40,580 bases of DNA from Oscillospiraceae bacterium (GCA_029225165.1 JAQXVY010000031.1:1-40580), one strand, 5' to 3'; counted from the stretch's first letter, positions 14,954 to 24,265 are shown. Numbers and translations are program-made. Notes: generated from the letters alone by a model not told the origin.

Positions 14954-15994
14954 TTATACTTTCCATTCAAAAACCGTCTTAAAAGGTGTGTTAAGGTCAG
15001 CCGCAAATGCTCTGTGCATATCGTCAAAGTTCTTAACAGGCGCGTCCTCGTAAATAATAGAGGACAGTCGTCTGCGGAACCTCTGTGCCTGCATAAGAGC
15101 AATTGCTGCTTCAAAGTCAGCTCGTCCGCTTCGTGAGCAACCCACCATTGTGAAACCCTTTTCAAGCAAAAGTCTTGTGTTGATTGCAACCTTGTTTTCC
15201 GAAACACCCATCAGCATCAAAGTACCCTGTGGACTTGTATGCTCAATCATATCGTTAATAGCGTCCAAAGCACCTTCACCGCCCACACACTCAATAGCGT
15301 GGTCGATTTGCAAATCCTTTGGAATGTTGTAGGTGAGGAAAGCCCTTGTAACAAAGGAAAATCTGCTTAGCTTCCTTTGGTTTTTACCGATAACATATAT
15401 CTTTGCCTTAGGCATTTTTGTGCGGAGAACATTGGCTATTACATAGGACAATGCACCGTCGCCCCAAATTCCGATTGCGTCCCTCTTTTTGTGAGCCAAT
15501 TTATTAAGCCTTGAATAGGCGTGACAGGCAACAGAAACAAATTCTGTAATTGCCGCAGTTTGCAAAGGAATATTCTCAAAGGGAATTACTCTGTCCGGCT
15601 CAATGTCAACAAATTCCCTCATAAATCCGTCAGCACCTGAGCTTAAAAATTTGCTGTCCCTGCGGTAGTTTTCGTAAATCAAAGGCTTTTCGTCGTCGAG
15701 GATAACACCGTTTTCGTCACGGGCAGGCTGGTTTGGTATCATAACCACCTGTTGACCCGGCTGAAAATGCCCTGTCTTATCCATAATAACCTCGCCACAG
15801 CACTCGTGAATAAGCGCCATTGGCAGTTTTTCACGCATAACATTGATGTCACGGTTGCCCTGATAATACCTTTGGTCTGCGTGGCATATAGACATATAAC
15901 GAGGTCTTACTATTACCTTTTTGTTAATCTCAATATCCTCAAACTTCACCGAGAAAAATTGGGGAGAGGTGAGTTGGTAAATGTAGTTAATCAC
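14954..15994 (-). CDS. tarJ: Ribulose-5-phosphate reductase / ribitol-5-phosphate dehydrogenase
   Basis: A 346-aa medium-chain dehydrogenase of the TarJ type. Zinc-site residues are seen in SICHADQRYYQG (Cys37, His38) and LIHECCGEV (His63, Glu64). The nucleotide-binding fold is carried by IGIWGDGALSYVIANVL. It reduces D-ribulose 5-phosphate to ribitol 5-phosphate with NADPH, giving the substrate for TarI. Its start overlaps the end of tarI by 4 bases (ATGA type). This pairing is the usual Firmicutes arrangement and strengthens both assignments. Confidence 0.9.
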   Translation of the reverse strand: MINYIYQLTSPQFFSVKFEDIEINKKVIVRPRYMSICHADQRYYQGNRDINVMREKLPMALIHECCGEVIMDKTGHFQPGQQVVMIPNQPARDENGVILDDEKPLIYENYRRDSKFLSSGADGFMREFVDIEPDRVIPFENIPLQTAAITEFVSVACHAYSRLNKLAHKKRDAIGIWGDGALSYVIANVLRTKMPKAKIYVIGKNQRKLSRFSFVTRAFLTYNIPKDLQIDHAIECVGGEGALDAINDMIEHTSPQGTLMLMGVSENKVAINTRLLLEKGFTMVGCSRSGRADFEAAIALMQAQRFRRRLSSIIYEDAPVKNFDDMHRAFAADLNTPFKTVFEWKV

Positions 15995-16725
15995 TTGTCA
16001 TTTTCCTCCAGCTCAACAATCTTGCCGCCGACGATTACTTGAGCAATATTATAGTCGCTGATAGTTGTAATTTTAATGTTTGAGGAGTTGCCCCTAACCA
16101 GCTTAACAGGAGCACCCTTCATAACGCAAATTTTACAGGCATCTGTCAAAATATTCTTTTCAGATGGCTTTAACTGCTTGTAAAGTGACTTTAACAAACC
16201 GATTTTAAAGGTCTGCGGTGTTTGCCCCTGATACATCATAGCCCTGTCGGGAATATTGTCAATCTGTTCCGCATCCTTTGACATAACAATGGTGTCCACA
16301 GCAGGAATAACGGTGTCACAGGCTCCGTAGGTTATTGCGTTTTCAATATTCTCATTGAGTATTCTAAGTGTAACAAATGGCCTTACAGCGTCGTGAGTTA
16401 CAATGATGTTGTCCTCGTCCTCACCAAAATTCTTTTCAATATCGTTAATAATATTGAATATTGTGTCGTTTCTGTTCTTACCGCCCTGAACAAGTATAAT
16501 TTTGTCGTCTATATCCAAGTCGTACCTTTCAAGAAGGTCGGACATATAGCCAAGCCAGGCAGGATTAACGCCAATATAGATTACATCAATTTTTGAACAC
16601 ATTAACATTTTTTCAAGTGTATGAATAATGATTGGTTTGTTATCTAAGGGCAGAAACTGCTTTGGCATATTGCTGATATGCATTCTTGTTCCGCTTCCCC
16701 CTGCAAGTATTGCACCAAATACCAT
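15991..16725 (-). CDS. tarI: Ribitol-5-phosphate cytidylyltransferase
   Basis: A 244-aa nucleotidyltransferase of the IspD/TarI superfamily. It has AILAGGSGTRM and PKQFLPL at the N-terminus, VTHDAVRPF, and MYQGQTPQTF followed by LTDACKIC, a series typical of TarI. It joins CTP and ribitol 5-phosphate into CDP-ribitol. IspD is the main alternative, but the TarJ neighbour and the DACKIC text favour TarI. GAGGTATTATT precedes the ATG. The gene has its own promoter embedded in the hairpin after licD. Confidence 0.9.
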   Translation of the reverse strand: MVFGAILAGGSGTRMHISNMPKQFLPLDNKPIIIHTLEKMLMCSKIDVIYIGVNPAWLGYMSDLLERYDLDIDDKIILVQGGKNRNDTIFNIINDIEKNFGEDEDNIIVTHDAVRPFVTLRILNENIENAITYGACDTVIPAVDTIVMSKDAEQIDNIPDRAMMYQGQTPQTFKIGLLKSLYKQLKPSEKNILTDACKICVMKGAPVKLVRGNSSNIKITTISDYNIAQVIVGGKIVELEENDK

Positions 16726-16750
16726 AATAATACCTCGCTTAAATAAAAAT

Positions 16751-16785
16751 CAGATGTGTTAATACAGAGTATTATAACACATCTG
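16751..16785 (-). terminator. Hairpin between licD and tarI, probable licD terminator
   Basis: Ten-bp arms CAGATGTGTT (16751-16760) and AACACATCTG (16776-16785), with an inner AATAC/TATT pairing, and a U-rich tail on the minus strand. It also contains the -10 box of the tarI promoter. Confidence 0.7.
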
Positions 16786-16799
16786 AATAATTTTTTCAA
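16771..16799 (-). promoter_or_regulatory. Promoter of tarIJ inside the licD terminator hairpin
   Basis: On the minus strand TTGAAA (16794-16799), a 17-base spacer and TATAAT (16771-16776), with TG one base before the -10. The -35 box overlaps the licD stop codon. Confidence 0.75.
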
Positions 16800-17650
16800 T
16801 TATTTATGCAGGATTTGTTCAGATCAAGGAAAACAAGGTCGTGATGCGGCACTCTTTTTTCCTCAGGAGGAAGCTCCATATAATCCCCAAAAGCAATCTT
16901 TAGGTACTTGTCATAGCCTACGGGAATAGGGAACAGTTCCCCCTCAAAGGGCTTAAACACTGCACTTTCAAAGCATTCCTTTGGGTATTTGTTCATCATA
17001 TAGTGAGGACCTGCACAAAGCTCTGTTATGTAGGTACATTCCTCAATAGGGTATCTTGTCATTCTCTTTTCGCAGTGCTTCCAAATCTTTGTGCGTAGCT
17101 TTCTGCTTCTTACTATACCAAGGAGTATTTTGCTGAAAAAGGCAACTGCACCGCCGTGCTTTTCGGGAACAACCTCACTCATAAACAGGGAGTACAAAAG
17201 GCAGTTAAACAGTTGCATATACCTTTTGAATTTTCCTTCAGGGCATCCGTCAAGTGGCATAATATCCATCACAAGGCCGTGGGGAACATCAATATGCTCT
17301 TGATTTTCCTTAACGCAGGTGTACTTTGTGTCAACAAATGTTGCAAAAATGTTCCCAGTAAAGGTTGTGCCAATGTCGGTTTTAAGAAGTCTGAAACGAC
17401 CCTCGTTTCCAACCTGCTTTGGCCATTCCTTCAGGAGTATTTCATAGTCGTTTCGTGGCATAAATACATCTATATCGTCATCCCAAGGGATGAAACCCTC
17501 ATCTCTTAAAGTGCCTATACAGCATCCTCCGCAAAAGTAAAACAGCAAGTCGTTCTTTTGGCAAAATTCCTTAAATACCCTCAGTGACTCCAACTCTTTT
17601 AGCTGAAGCTCTCTTATCTGTTCATTAGTAAGCTTAATTGGTTGTGACAT
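16796..17650 (-). CDS. LicD-family nucleotidyltransferase-fold phosphotransferase
   Basis: A 284-aa LicD protein with the core FYFCGGCCIGTLRDEGFIPW followed by DDDIDVFMPR (metal-binding acidic residues 57-61). LicD enzymes transfer phosphocholine or other phospho-polyols from CDP-activated donors onto cell-surface glycans; relatives of the fukutin type transfer ribitol phosphate. Since the genes for CDP-ribitol lie directly downstream and no choline genes (LicA/LicC) are present, ribitol-phosphate transfer is the better guess here (inference). It starts 16 bases after the glycosyltransferase gene and belongs to the same operon. Confidence 0.88.
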   Translation of the reverse strand: MSQPIKLTNEQIRELQLKELESLRVFKEFCQKNDLLFYFCGGCCIGTLRDEGFIPWDDDIDVFMPRNDYEILLKEWPKQVGNEGRFRLLKTDIGTTFTGNIFATFVDTKYTCVKENQEHIDVPHGLVMDIMPLDGCPEGKFKRYMQLFNCLLYSLFMSEVVPEKHGGAVAFFSKILLGIVRSRKLRTKIWKHCEKRMTRYPIEECTYITELCAGPHYMMNKYPKECFESAVFKPFEGELFPIPVGYDKYLKIAFGDYMELPPEEKRVPHHDLVFLDLNKSCINN

Positions 17651-17666
17651 TTTGTTTACCTACCCA

Positions 17667-18728
17667 TCACTTTTTTGTGTTGTTAATAACAGCCTCTTTC
17701 ACAAGGTCAATCTGCTGTTGCGCTTTAGTTCCCAGGCTCTTTTTCCAAAACGGAAGCTTAATAAGCCCCACTATTGTACCAACTCCGTAAACTATGTGAA
17801 GTATAGGGAACAGCAGAGGAAGAAGAACAAACTGTGGCTGAACTTTTCTTACAATAAAGCAGGTTGCTGTGTTTACAAGGTCAAACATTCCGTAAAGTCC
17901 CAGCAGTAAAAGTAAAAATATATTTATGCCAAACAGGGCGAATATAGAACTTCCCAAAAGTGCCAGTACAAACAAAAAGGGGACAAAGTGAAAATAGCTT
18001 AAACATTCTTTGCAAACTCCCAGGGTAAGCCCAATCCACTTTCCGTTGCCGTACTTTTGCCTTATCATATCCCTTAAATTATTCCTTGTCATTTGATAGG
18101 AGATAATGTCAGGGCAACAGCAAAGCCTGTAACCGGCTTTTCTGATGCGATAGTGGATTTCGTTGTCCTCTGTTCTGCCAAGGTCCTCGTTAAAGCCTCC
18201 AACATTTGCAAAAACCTCACGCCTGTACGCTGCGTGAAACATACTGTCAATGTATTCCTTTTTAACAGGCTGTCGTCTGTATGATGCTATTGATGAGCCA
18301 AAGAGGGATTCCTCAGCCGCCAAAAGCGTAAGCTTCCAAGGTGAAACACCTGCAACTATGTTGGGTCGTCCTCCACCAGTAATGTTTTCACCCTCTTTTA
18401 TGTGAGAAACATTCCTTGAAACAAATTGACGGGGAATGCTTGCGTGTGCGTCAACCCTGATTATTATATCACCTGTGGCAACCTTTAGTGCCTCGTTCCA
18501 GCCTGAAGCCTGACTTCTTCGTGGATTTTCTACGATTTTAACATCCATAAAGCCGTAGTCTGTGTTTTTAAAATCCTCCATCATTTCCCTTGTGTTGTCA
18601 GTGGACATTGCGTCCACAAGCACAACCTCAATTTTACTGTGAGGATAATCTTGGTCGGAAATATCCCTAAAAAGTCCGTTCAGTACAGCACTTTCGTTAA
18701 GTGCAATCATACATATTGATACTGTCAT
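17667..18728 (-). CDS. Membrane-associated family 2 glycosyltransferase, ExoA-like
   Basis: A 353-aa GT-A enzyme. Motifs are VSICMIALNES, VVLVDAMSTDNT (Asp39), GDIIIRVDAHASIPR (DXD-like, Asp93) and LGRTEDNEIHYRIRKAGYR. Hydrophobic C-terminal segments (FLFVLALLGSSIFALFG and LLPLLFPILHIVYGVG) anchor it to the membrane. It would add a sugar from a nucleotide donor to a lipid-linked glycan. I use ATG 18728, which has AGGGATAGG in front and a start typical of the family; the longer frame from 18782 would overlap the previous gene. It is part of the surface-polymer operon. Confidence 0.88.
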   Translation of the reverse strand: MTVSICMIALNESAVLNGLFRDISDQDYPHSKIEVVLVDAMSTDNTREMMEDFKNTDYGFMDVKIVENPRRSQASGWNEALKVATGDIIIRVDAHASIPRQFVSRNVSHIKEGENITGGGRPNIVAGVSPWKLTLLAAEESLFGSSIASYRRQPVKKEYIDSMFHAAYRREVFANVGGFNEDLGRTEDNEIHYRIRKAGYRLCCCPDIISYQMTRNNLRDMIRQKYGNGKWIGLTLGVCKECLSYFHFVPFLFVLALLGSSIFALFGINIFLLLLLGLYGMFDLVNTATCFIVRKVQPQFVLLPLLFPILHIVYGVGTIVGLIKLPFWKKSLGTKAQQQIDLVKEAVINNTKK

Positions 18729-18754
18729 TGTCCTATCCCTTTCAGTTATGACCA

Positions 18755-19549
18755 CTATTTTATGTAAAGATTTGTAATCCACTTACCGTTGTTCATCAGC
18801 GAAACGCAGATGTAAGGAACCGCAAAGATAATGGGAACAATAAAAAAGCACAGCAGAATAAGTGGGGAAAAGGAGATAAGCAGAAACATTGTGCTTTTCC
18901 TTTTGCCCTTTTCATTGAGAAAATCTCTGCCAAGTTTTAGTATATCGTCGGTTTCAATGCTTTCGTCTTCAAAGTAAACAGCCAGAGTGACTGTGTACTT
19001 TGTACAGTACAAAAAGGACTCAATCACCCCAAAAACCCCAAATAAAATTGAACCGTAAAACAAAATTATATTACCTGTCATCCTGTAGCTCAAAGCCAAA
19101 AATACAGGAAAAATTGCAATGAGCAGAATATAACCGATTATCCTTACAATTATGTTTAGGTTAATGCTCATACACTTTCCAAACCTGCCACCGCTGTAAA
19201 AGTACAGAATGTCACCTAAGCCTGTGTTTTCTTCCTTACAGATTTTGTAGCACATCCTAAGGAATCCTGTTACAAGGGGGGAGGCAAACACAAGGACTGG
19301 GAGATACAGTGAGTCAAGTGAAATCCCCAATATCCTAACGATATTTTCAGGACAACCCAAAAGTCCTGCTGTTAAGATGACAGCCCCAAACAGCATATAC
19401 AAAACTATTGCAGGCAAAATTATAATAAACAGTCCTGCCGTTATGTTCCCCCAGTTGTTTTGCCCAAGGTAGTATAGTGCCTGACTTTTTATTGTCTGCG
19501 CAACATTTACGCTGTTTGCAGTAAAGTTATTTTCCTCATTAACAGTCAT
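18755..19549 (-). CDS. Multi-pass membrane protein, DUF975-like
   Basis: A 264-aa protein with about five or six membrane segments. A short polar N-terminus is followed by QALYYLGQNNWGNITAGLFI and ASPLVTGFLRMCYKICKEEN. The end reads TDDILKLGRDFLNEKGKRKS before a final hydrophobic pair. This layout resembles DUF975 proteins, but that call is by eye. Function is unknown. It lies in the operon, 14 bases after the dipeptidase and 26 before the glycosyltransferase, so an envelope role is reasonable. Confidence 0.7.
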   Translation of the reverse strand: MTVNEENNFTANSVNVAQTIKSQALYYLGQNNWGNITAGLFIIILPAIVLYMLFGAVILTAGLLGCPENIVRILGISLDSLYLPVLVFASPLVTGFLRMCYKICKEENTGLGDILYFYSGGRFGKCMSINLNIIVRIIGYILLIAIFPVFLALSYRMTGNIILFYGSILFGVFGVIESFLYCTKYTVTLAVYFEDESIETDDILKLGRDFLNEKGKRKSTMFLLISFSPLILLCFFIVPIIFAVPYICVSLMNNGKWITNLYIK

Positions 19550-19563
19550 AATTACCTCAATGA

Positions 19564-20931
19564 TTATTCAAAATTTCCTGTAAACATTCTGTACATTGCC
19601 TCAAGGCAAATTTCTGCGTGTTTCATAAACTTTTCTTCGTCAAGGCTTTCGTTGGCGTTGTGCATATTGCTGTAATCGTCCTTAAACAAAGGTCCAAATG
19701 CAACACCCTTGTTGTCAAGCATCCTTGCATAAGTTCCGCCACCAGTGGAATAAAGGTCAGGCTCTTCACCCATAACCTCCTTGTAGGAGGAACTTAAAAG
19801 GGAAATAATCGGTGCGTCCTCGTCAATGTTAAGTGGCTTTAGGTGGCTAAGAACCTTTACATTCAAATTCTCGTTTTTGGCACGCTTTGTAATTCTGTAA
19901 AGAATTGCGTTTCCGTCCATTGTAACAGGATAACGCACATCTATTGTTGCTGTTGCGTAGGTGTCGCCAATGTGTATTGTACCCACATTAACGGTTAATT
20001 CACCGGAAACGCTGTCACGCATTTTAATTCCCAAGGAATTTCCGTTATTTTCAAGACCGATACAGGAGTTAAGGAAGGAGCAAATTGAACCAAGCTGTTC
20101 ATAGTTAAAGTTTGATGCCAAAAGCTCCACCAAGGCCATTGCGGCATTTACACCCTTTTTCGGCTCACAAGCGTGACTTGCTTTACCATGAGAGATAATC
20201 ATAAGTCCGTCTATGGTGTAGTGAAATTCAAACCTGTTTTCCATAGCGTCTGCAAATCTAACAAGCTGATGGTCGTCATTTTCACTGCAATCCACCATAG
20301 CATAGGCGGTGTCGGGAACAATATTAACAGCCTTACCTGCGTGAAATTCGTTTAGTGTAGTACCGGTGTGGGTGTCTGCATAAATTTCAATTTGTAAAAT
20401 ACCCTTTTCACTTCGGCAAATACCGTATTCGCTGTCGGGAGTAAAGCTGTAGGAAGGCATTTTTTCCTTTGAAAAATAAACCTCCATATCCTTCATACCC
20501 TTTTCTTCATCTGTTCCGAAGATAGCCCTAAGGGTATTTTTGCCTGTTACTCCTGCCTCGTTTAATGCTCTTAGGCAGTAAAGAGCAACAAGTGCAGAAC
20601 CCTTGTCGTCTGCAACTCCTCTGCCATAGAGTCTTCCGTCCTTCCTTGTAAGCTCAAATGGAATGGTATCCCAGTTGTTGCCGGCAGGAACAACATCAAG
20701 GTGAGTCAGCACTCCGCAAAGCTCACCGCCCTCACCAAGCTGTGCGTGGCCTGCAATATTCTCTATATTTTTAGTTTCAAGTCCAAACTCCTCTGCTTTT
20801 TCAAGCATAAAGTTCAGTGCTTTTTCACATTCGTCCTGATGTTCTCCCGAAATTGACTGAAAGGATATAAGTGTGTTTAAATCCTTTAGCATTTCATCTT
20901 TATATTTAAGTATGTTTTTACCAAATGACAT
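19564..20931 (-). CDS. pepV: M20 family metallopeptidase, PepV/Sapep-like dipeptidase
   Basis: A 455-aa di-zinc peptidase. Metal and catalytic residues can be seen: THLDVVPAG (His77, Asp79), RGVADDKG (Asp108-Asp109), FGTDEEKG (Glu142-Glu143), and a late His in DDYSNMHNANES. The insert of about 200 residues between the two halves of the catalytic domain fits the PepV size and layout. It hydrolyses dipeptides in the cytoplasm. Its ATG overlaps the stop of the YfhO gene by one base. A link to wall-peptide recycling would suit the neighbourhood but is inference. Confidence 0.9.
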   Translation of the reverse strand: MSFGKNILKYKDEMLKDLNTLISFQSISGEHQDECEKALNFMLEKAEEFGLETKNIENIAGHAQLGEGGELCGVLTHLDVVPAGNNWDTIPFELTRKDGRLYGRGVADDKGSALVALYCLRALNEAGVTGKNTLRAIFGTDEEKGMKDMEVYFSKEKMPSYSFTPDSEYGICRSEKGILQIEIYADTHTGTTLNEFHAGKAVNIVPDTAYAMVDCSENDDHQLVRFADAMENRFEFHYTIDGLMIISHGKASHACEPKKGVNAAMALVELLASNFNYEQLGSICSFLNSCIGLENNGNSLGIKMRDSVSGELTVNVGTIHIGDTYATATIDVRYPVTMDGNAILYRITKRAKNENLNVKVLSHLKPLNIDEDAPIISLLSSSYKEVMGEEPDLYSTGGGTYARMLDNKGVAFGPLFKDDYSNMHNANESLDEEKFMKHAEICLEAMYRMFTGNFE

Positions 20932-23414
20932 TATACTTCCTCCTGTCTTTTCTTATTTCTATTCTTAATACTCTTATTTCTATTCTTTATTATATAACAA
21001 ATTACAAGATAAGCAACAAAAATTCCCAATGAAACAAAAGTTACCGCTGTTCCCACAGCAAGTCCCGGTGTTTTGTACCTAAAGGTGACTTCGCTTTTGT
21101 GGTGTCCTTTAACCTTAACCGCCATAAAGCTTATGTTCACCTTTTCAATATCAACCTCTTCACCGTCAACATAGGCACTCCAGCCGTCCTCGTAGGGAAC
21201 AGAGAAAAACAGCAGATTATCCTCGCCCTGATTATCAATAGTGGCAGTAAAACCGTTGTTCACATACTTAAAGTCACTGCAACAATCATTCTTTCTGCTT
21301 TTGCAGTCCTCGTAGTATGCGTCTGTGGTATATACAAATTCAGAGGAAATTCCGGAGTATTCATCCTCTGTGTCTTTGTTGTTCAAAAGGTCAAATTCAT
21401 CCTCGATATAGTTTGTAATGTAGCTGTATTTTTTGATTTGCTTTTGGCTGAGCACCATAGCCTTTAGCAGTGCCTCATCCTTGTATTCAGTGGGAATTTT
21501 ATCATATTCCTCTTTGCAAATAAAGGAGTCATACATAAATCCCATAGGAATGTAGTACTTGTTTTCGTAAATATTCACACCGTTTCCGGTGTTGTAATAT
21601 TCCCATCCCGGCATTTTAGGTTCGTTGTTAGTACAGAATTCTTCATCATCTGTGGGGTCGTCAAACAGGTATTTTACAGAAAGCAGTGACCTGATTGGGT
21701 AAATCTCTGTGGTCGGTCGTGACGCAACATCACGGGCTTCCTCAAAGGTTGGGTAAAAGTCCATTATTGAGCCGGGCACAATGCTGTGAAAAGCCTGAAT
21801 GTTGGGTATCTGCCAGTACATTCCAAGGTTGTCAACACAGTTGTAAAAGTCACTTCTGACTTCCTTAATGTCGTCAATATTCAGATTTTCACCCTTGTTA
21901 AGTGCATAGTCCTGAATAAACTCCCTGCTGTTACCGCCCTGCAAAATTCCAATGTATATTATAAAGTTTCCATATACAATTATAACAAGTGACAGCGCTA
22001 TGCTTATAGCCTTGATAAACTTTTTCCTGTTGTGCATAAAAGCCTTGATGATAAATGCAAAAACACAAATGCCTACAAGAGAAATAGCACCGTATATCCA
22101 AAATCGTTCGGGATAATTTTCCAAACCAAAGCTCTGTTTTGGCTCTCCACCATCCTTGGAATATTCCTTGTAGGGCATAAAACCGATTAACACAAGGATA
22201 ACAGCGGTAATACCCGCGGAAAGCCTTGTAGCCTTCAGCCAATCCACCTTTGCGTTTTCCAGTGCAATAAGTGTTGCAAGCACCATAACAAGCTCTATCA
22301 TATAGAACCACCGTGCATAGTAGTTCATATTTAGTCCTTGGAACAGGGCGTTAAATATCGGAACAAGTGCTACAACAAATAGCAGCGGTATCAGCTTTTT
22401 AAGCCAATGCTTGCCCCTTGTCTGTAAAAATCCAATTACACCTGTCATTCCAACAAGGGGAAGCCAAGCGGCTATGCTTGCCCATTCCGAATTGCTTTCA
22501 GGTGTAAAGTTAGGTCTTGCCGCCACATCGGGAGGGAAGAAGAAGGACTCAATAATATGAGCATATCTTTGGTTAACATCATACAAAACAGCATTCCAGC
22601 CCTCAGGCCAAGTGTCAAGTCGGTTGTTCTGTATTACCGACAAAATTGATGGCAACAAAATAACAAAGGTCATCAAGAATCCTATAACAACCTCAAATGC
22701 AAGGAGTGAAAGCTCCTTAAACTTAATTTTAGGATAGGTTTTTGTTGTAACCCTTATCACCCAGTAGATTATAACAAAAACTACCTGACCTACAAAGAAG
22801 TAGTAGTTCAGCACACAGGCACTAAACACAGCCAAAGCCACAATGCCTTTCCTTTTGTTGTACATATATTCGTCAATGGCGTAAAGGAGAAGAGGGAAAA
22901 TTAAAATAGCCTCGTGAAAATGGTTGAAGAACACATTGTAAAGGCTAAAGCCTGAAAATGCGTACAAAAGTCCCCCTAAAACCGCAAAACCCTTGTGACT
23001 TACATATCTTTTAAGGTAAAAATAGGCAAATAGGGACGCAAAAGCAAATTTAAGTATTAGCAGTGGTGCCATTAAGTAGGGAACAAAGCTTGACGGGAAC
23101 AGCATAGTAATCCAAAAGAAAGGACTTCCCATAAGGTAAAAGCTGTAACTTCCGATAACGTTTGCACCAAGGTCGGTGGTGTTGCTCCACATAGTATCTC
23201 CGTTTAAAATGGAGTCGTGCATCATCTGATAAAAAGGAACCTGCTGTGCGTTAAAGTCACCGTAAAATAAGAACAGTCCCTCATTATAAATCATTGACGG
23301 AACAAACAGCATTAACGCAAGACCGATTCCCAACAAAAAAGAAATCAAACCGTAGTTGTATTTACTTTTTCCAAAAGACAATCTAAGGTTCATAATTATC
23401 CAAAATTCTCCCAT
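20931..23414 (-). CDS. YfhO family membrane protein, likely lipid-linked sugar transferase
   Basis: An 827-aa protein with about a dozen membrane helices and a large extracytoplasmic C-terminal region before a last helix. Family text: FVPSMIYNEGLFLFYGDFNAQQVPFYQMM, YSFYLMGSPFFW, AFSGFSLYN, and the late DGWSAYVDGEEV with a basic cytoplasmic tail. YfhO proteins are GT-C-like and in some Firmicutes glycosylate lipoteichoic or wall teichoic acids outside the membrane. It is first in the minus-strand operon. Two starts are possible, ATG 23414 and ATG 23393 (MNLRLSF); neither has a strong ribosome site. Confidence 0.88.
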   Translation of the reverse strand: MGEFWIIMNLRLSFGKSKYNYGLISFLLGIGLALMLFVPSMIYNEGLFLFYGDFNAQQVPFYQMMHDSILNGDTMWSNTTDLGANVIGSYSFYLMGSPFFWITMLFPSSFVPYLMAPLLILKFAFASLFAYFYLKRYVSHKGFAVLGGLLYAFSGFSLYNVFFNHFHEAILIFPLLLYAIDEYMYNKRKGIVALAVFSACVLNYYFFVGQVVFVIIYWVIRVTTKTYPKIKFKELSLLAFEVVIGFLMTFVILLPSILSVIQNNRLDTWPEGWNAVLYDVNQRYAHIIESFFFPPDVAARPNFTPESNSEWASIAAWLPLVGMTGVIGFLQTRGKHWLKKLIPLLFVVALVPIFNALFQGLNMNYYARWFYMIELVMVLATLIALENAKVDWLKATRLSAGITAVILVLIGFMPYKEYSKDGGEPKQSFGLENYPERFWIYGAISLVGICVFAFIIKAFMHNRKKFIKAISIALSLVIIVYGNFIIYIGILQGGNSREFIQDYALNKGENLNIDDIKEVRSDFYNCVDNLGMYWQIPNIQAFHSIVPGSIMDFYPTFEEARDVASRPTTEIYPIRSLLSVKYLFDDPTDDEEFCTNNEPKMPGWEYYNTGNGVNIYENKYYIPMGFMYDSFICKEEYDKIPTEYKDEALLKAMVLSQKQIKKYSYITNYIEDEFDLLNNKDTEDEYSGISSEFVYTTDAYYEDCKSRKNDCCSDFKYVNNGFTATIDNQGEDNLLFFSVPYEDGWSAYVDGEEVDIEKVNISFMAVKVKGHHKSEVTFRYKTPGLAVGTAVTFVSLGIFVAYLVICYIIKNRNKSIKNRNKKRQEEV

Positions 23415-23530
23415 AAAAATCTAAAACCCATTTACTACTTTTAAAAAATAGGTTATAATACAACAACAGTATAACACATTTTTTGTTATTTTGCATTATA
23501 ATTTTGTATTTTTTTGGAGATGAATAAAAA

Positions 23531-24115
23531 ATGAGCAACAGTCATTTCTTTGCAATGGTAAACAGAATGAAGTACATAAACCGCTGGGGACTGATGAACA
23601 ATACAAATAATGAGAACATCAGCGAGCATTCACTACAGGTTGCAATGTTCACCCATTGTCTTATTTTGATGCATAATGAAATGTTTGAAGATAAGCTTAA
23701 TGCCGAAAGAGGCGCTATGCTTGGTATGTATCACGATGCAAGCGAAATCATCACAGGTGATTTGCCCACTCCTGTAAAATACTTTAATAAGGACATCAAG
23801 GAGGCATACAAAAAGGTGGAGGAAATAGCCGAAAACCGCCTATTGTCTATGCTCCCTGAAAATCTTCAAAAGTATTATGAGAATATTCTTCACTATTCAG
23901 AGGAGGAAGAAGAGCTTTGGAAATATGTAAAAGCAGGGGATAAGCTCTCCGCCATAACAAAATGTATTGACGAGATAAAGGTGGGCAACACAGAATTTAC
24001 CGACGCCTACAAAACCCTTGTTAAAGCGGTTGAGGATATGAAAATGCCTGTTGTTGACAAGTTTATGGAGGAATTTATCCCGTCCTTTAATCTCTCTCTT
24101 GATAAACTTGAGTAA
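23531..24115 (+). CDS. HD-domain 5'-deoxynucleotidase, YfbR-like
   Basis: A 194-aa HD-superfamily phosphohydrolase. The metal-binding residues are seen as ENISEHSLQVAMF (His33), GMYHDASE (His68-Asp69) and TGDLPTPVKY (Asp77 in the YfbR signature). YfbR removes phosphate from dNMPs in nucleotide pool control. The upstream gap (23415-23530) has a TATAAT at 23497-23502 but no convincing -35 partner. TTTGGAGATG precedes the ATG region. A 17-base tandem duplication overlaps its stop codon. Confidence 0.88.
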   Translation: MSNSHFFAMVNRMKYINRWGLMNNTNNENISEHSLQVAMFTHCLILMHNEMFEDKLNAERGAMLGMYHDASEIITGDLPTPVKYFNKDIKEAYKKVEEIAENRLLSMLPENLQKYYENILHYSEEEEELWKYVKAGDKLSAITKCIDEIKVGNTEFTDAYKTLVKAVEDMKMPVVDKFMEEFIPSFNLSLDKLE

Positions 24116-24133
24116 ATGATAAACTTGAGTAAA
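24101..24133 (+). repeat. 17-base tandem duplication across the YfbR stop codon
   Basis: GATAAACTTGAGTAAA occurs at 24101-24116 and again at 24118-24133, identical over 16 bases with a one-base joint. The second copy repeats the last codons and the stop, so the protein is unchanged. Confidence 0.9.
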
Positions 24134-24193
24134 AGGTTACAAAATGTTTAAAAAAATATAAATTTGACGAATAGTTCTTTAAAGGAATTATTA

Positions 24194-24221
24194 TTGCGTA
24201 TATTATATAGTATAATACAAT
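24194..24221 (+). promoter_or_regulatory. Possible promoter region of the LCP gene
   Basis: TTGCGT (24194-24199) with TACAAT (24216-24221) at 16 bases; a perfect TATAAT at 24211-24216 lacks a good -35. A TTGACG at 24164 is a further candidate. The region is AT-rich and the choice is uncertain. Confidence 0.35.
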
Positions 24222-24265
24222 GTAAATATATTGCGGTACTATATATATAGGAAAGGAGCATTATA

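Noticed and set aside
15991..16725. Assignment of tarI as ispD
   Set aside because: The superfamily is the same, but DACKIC text, MYQGQTPQ and adjacency to tarJ fit TarI better.
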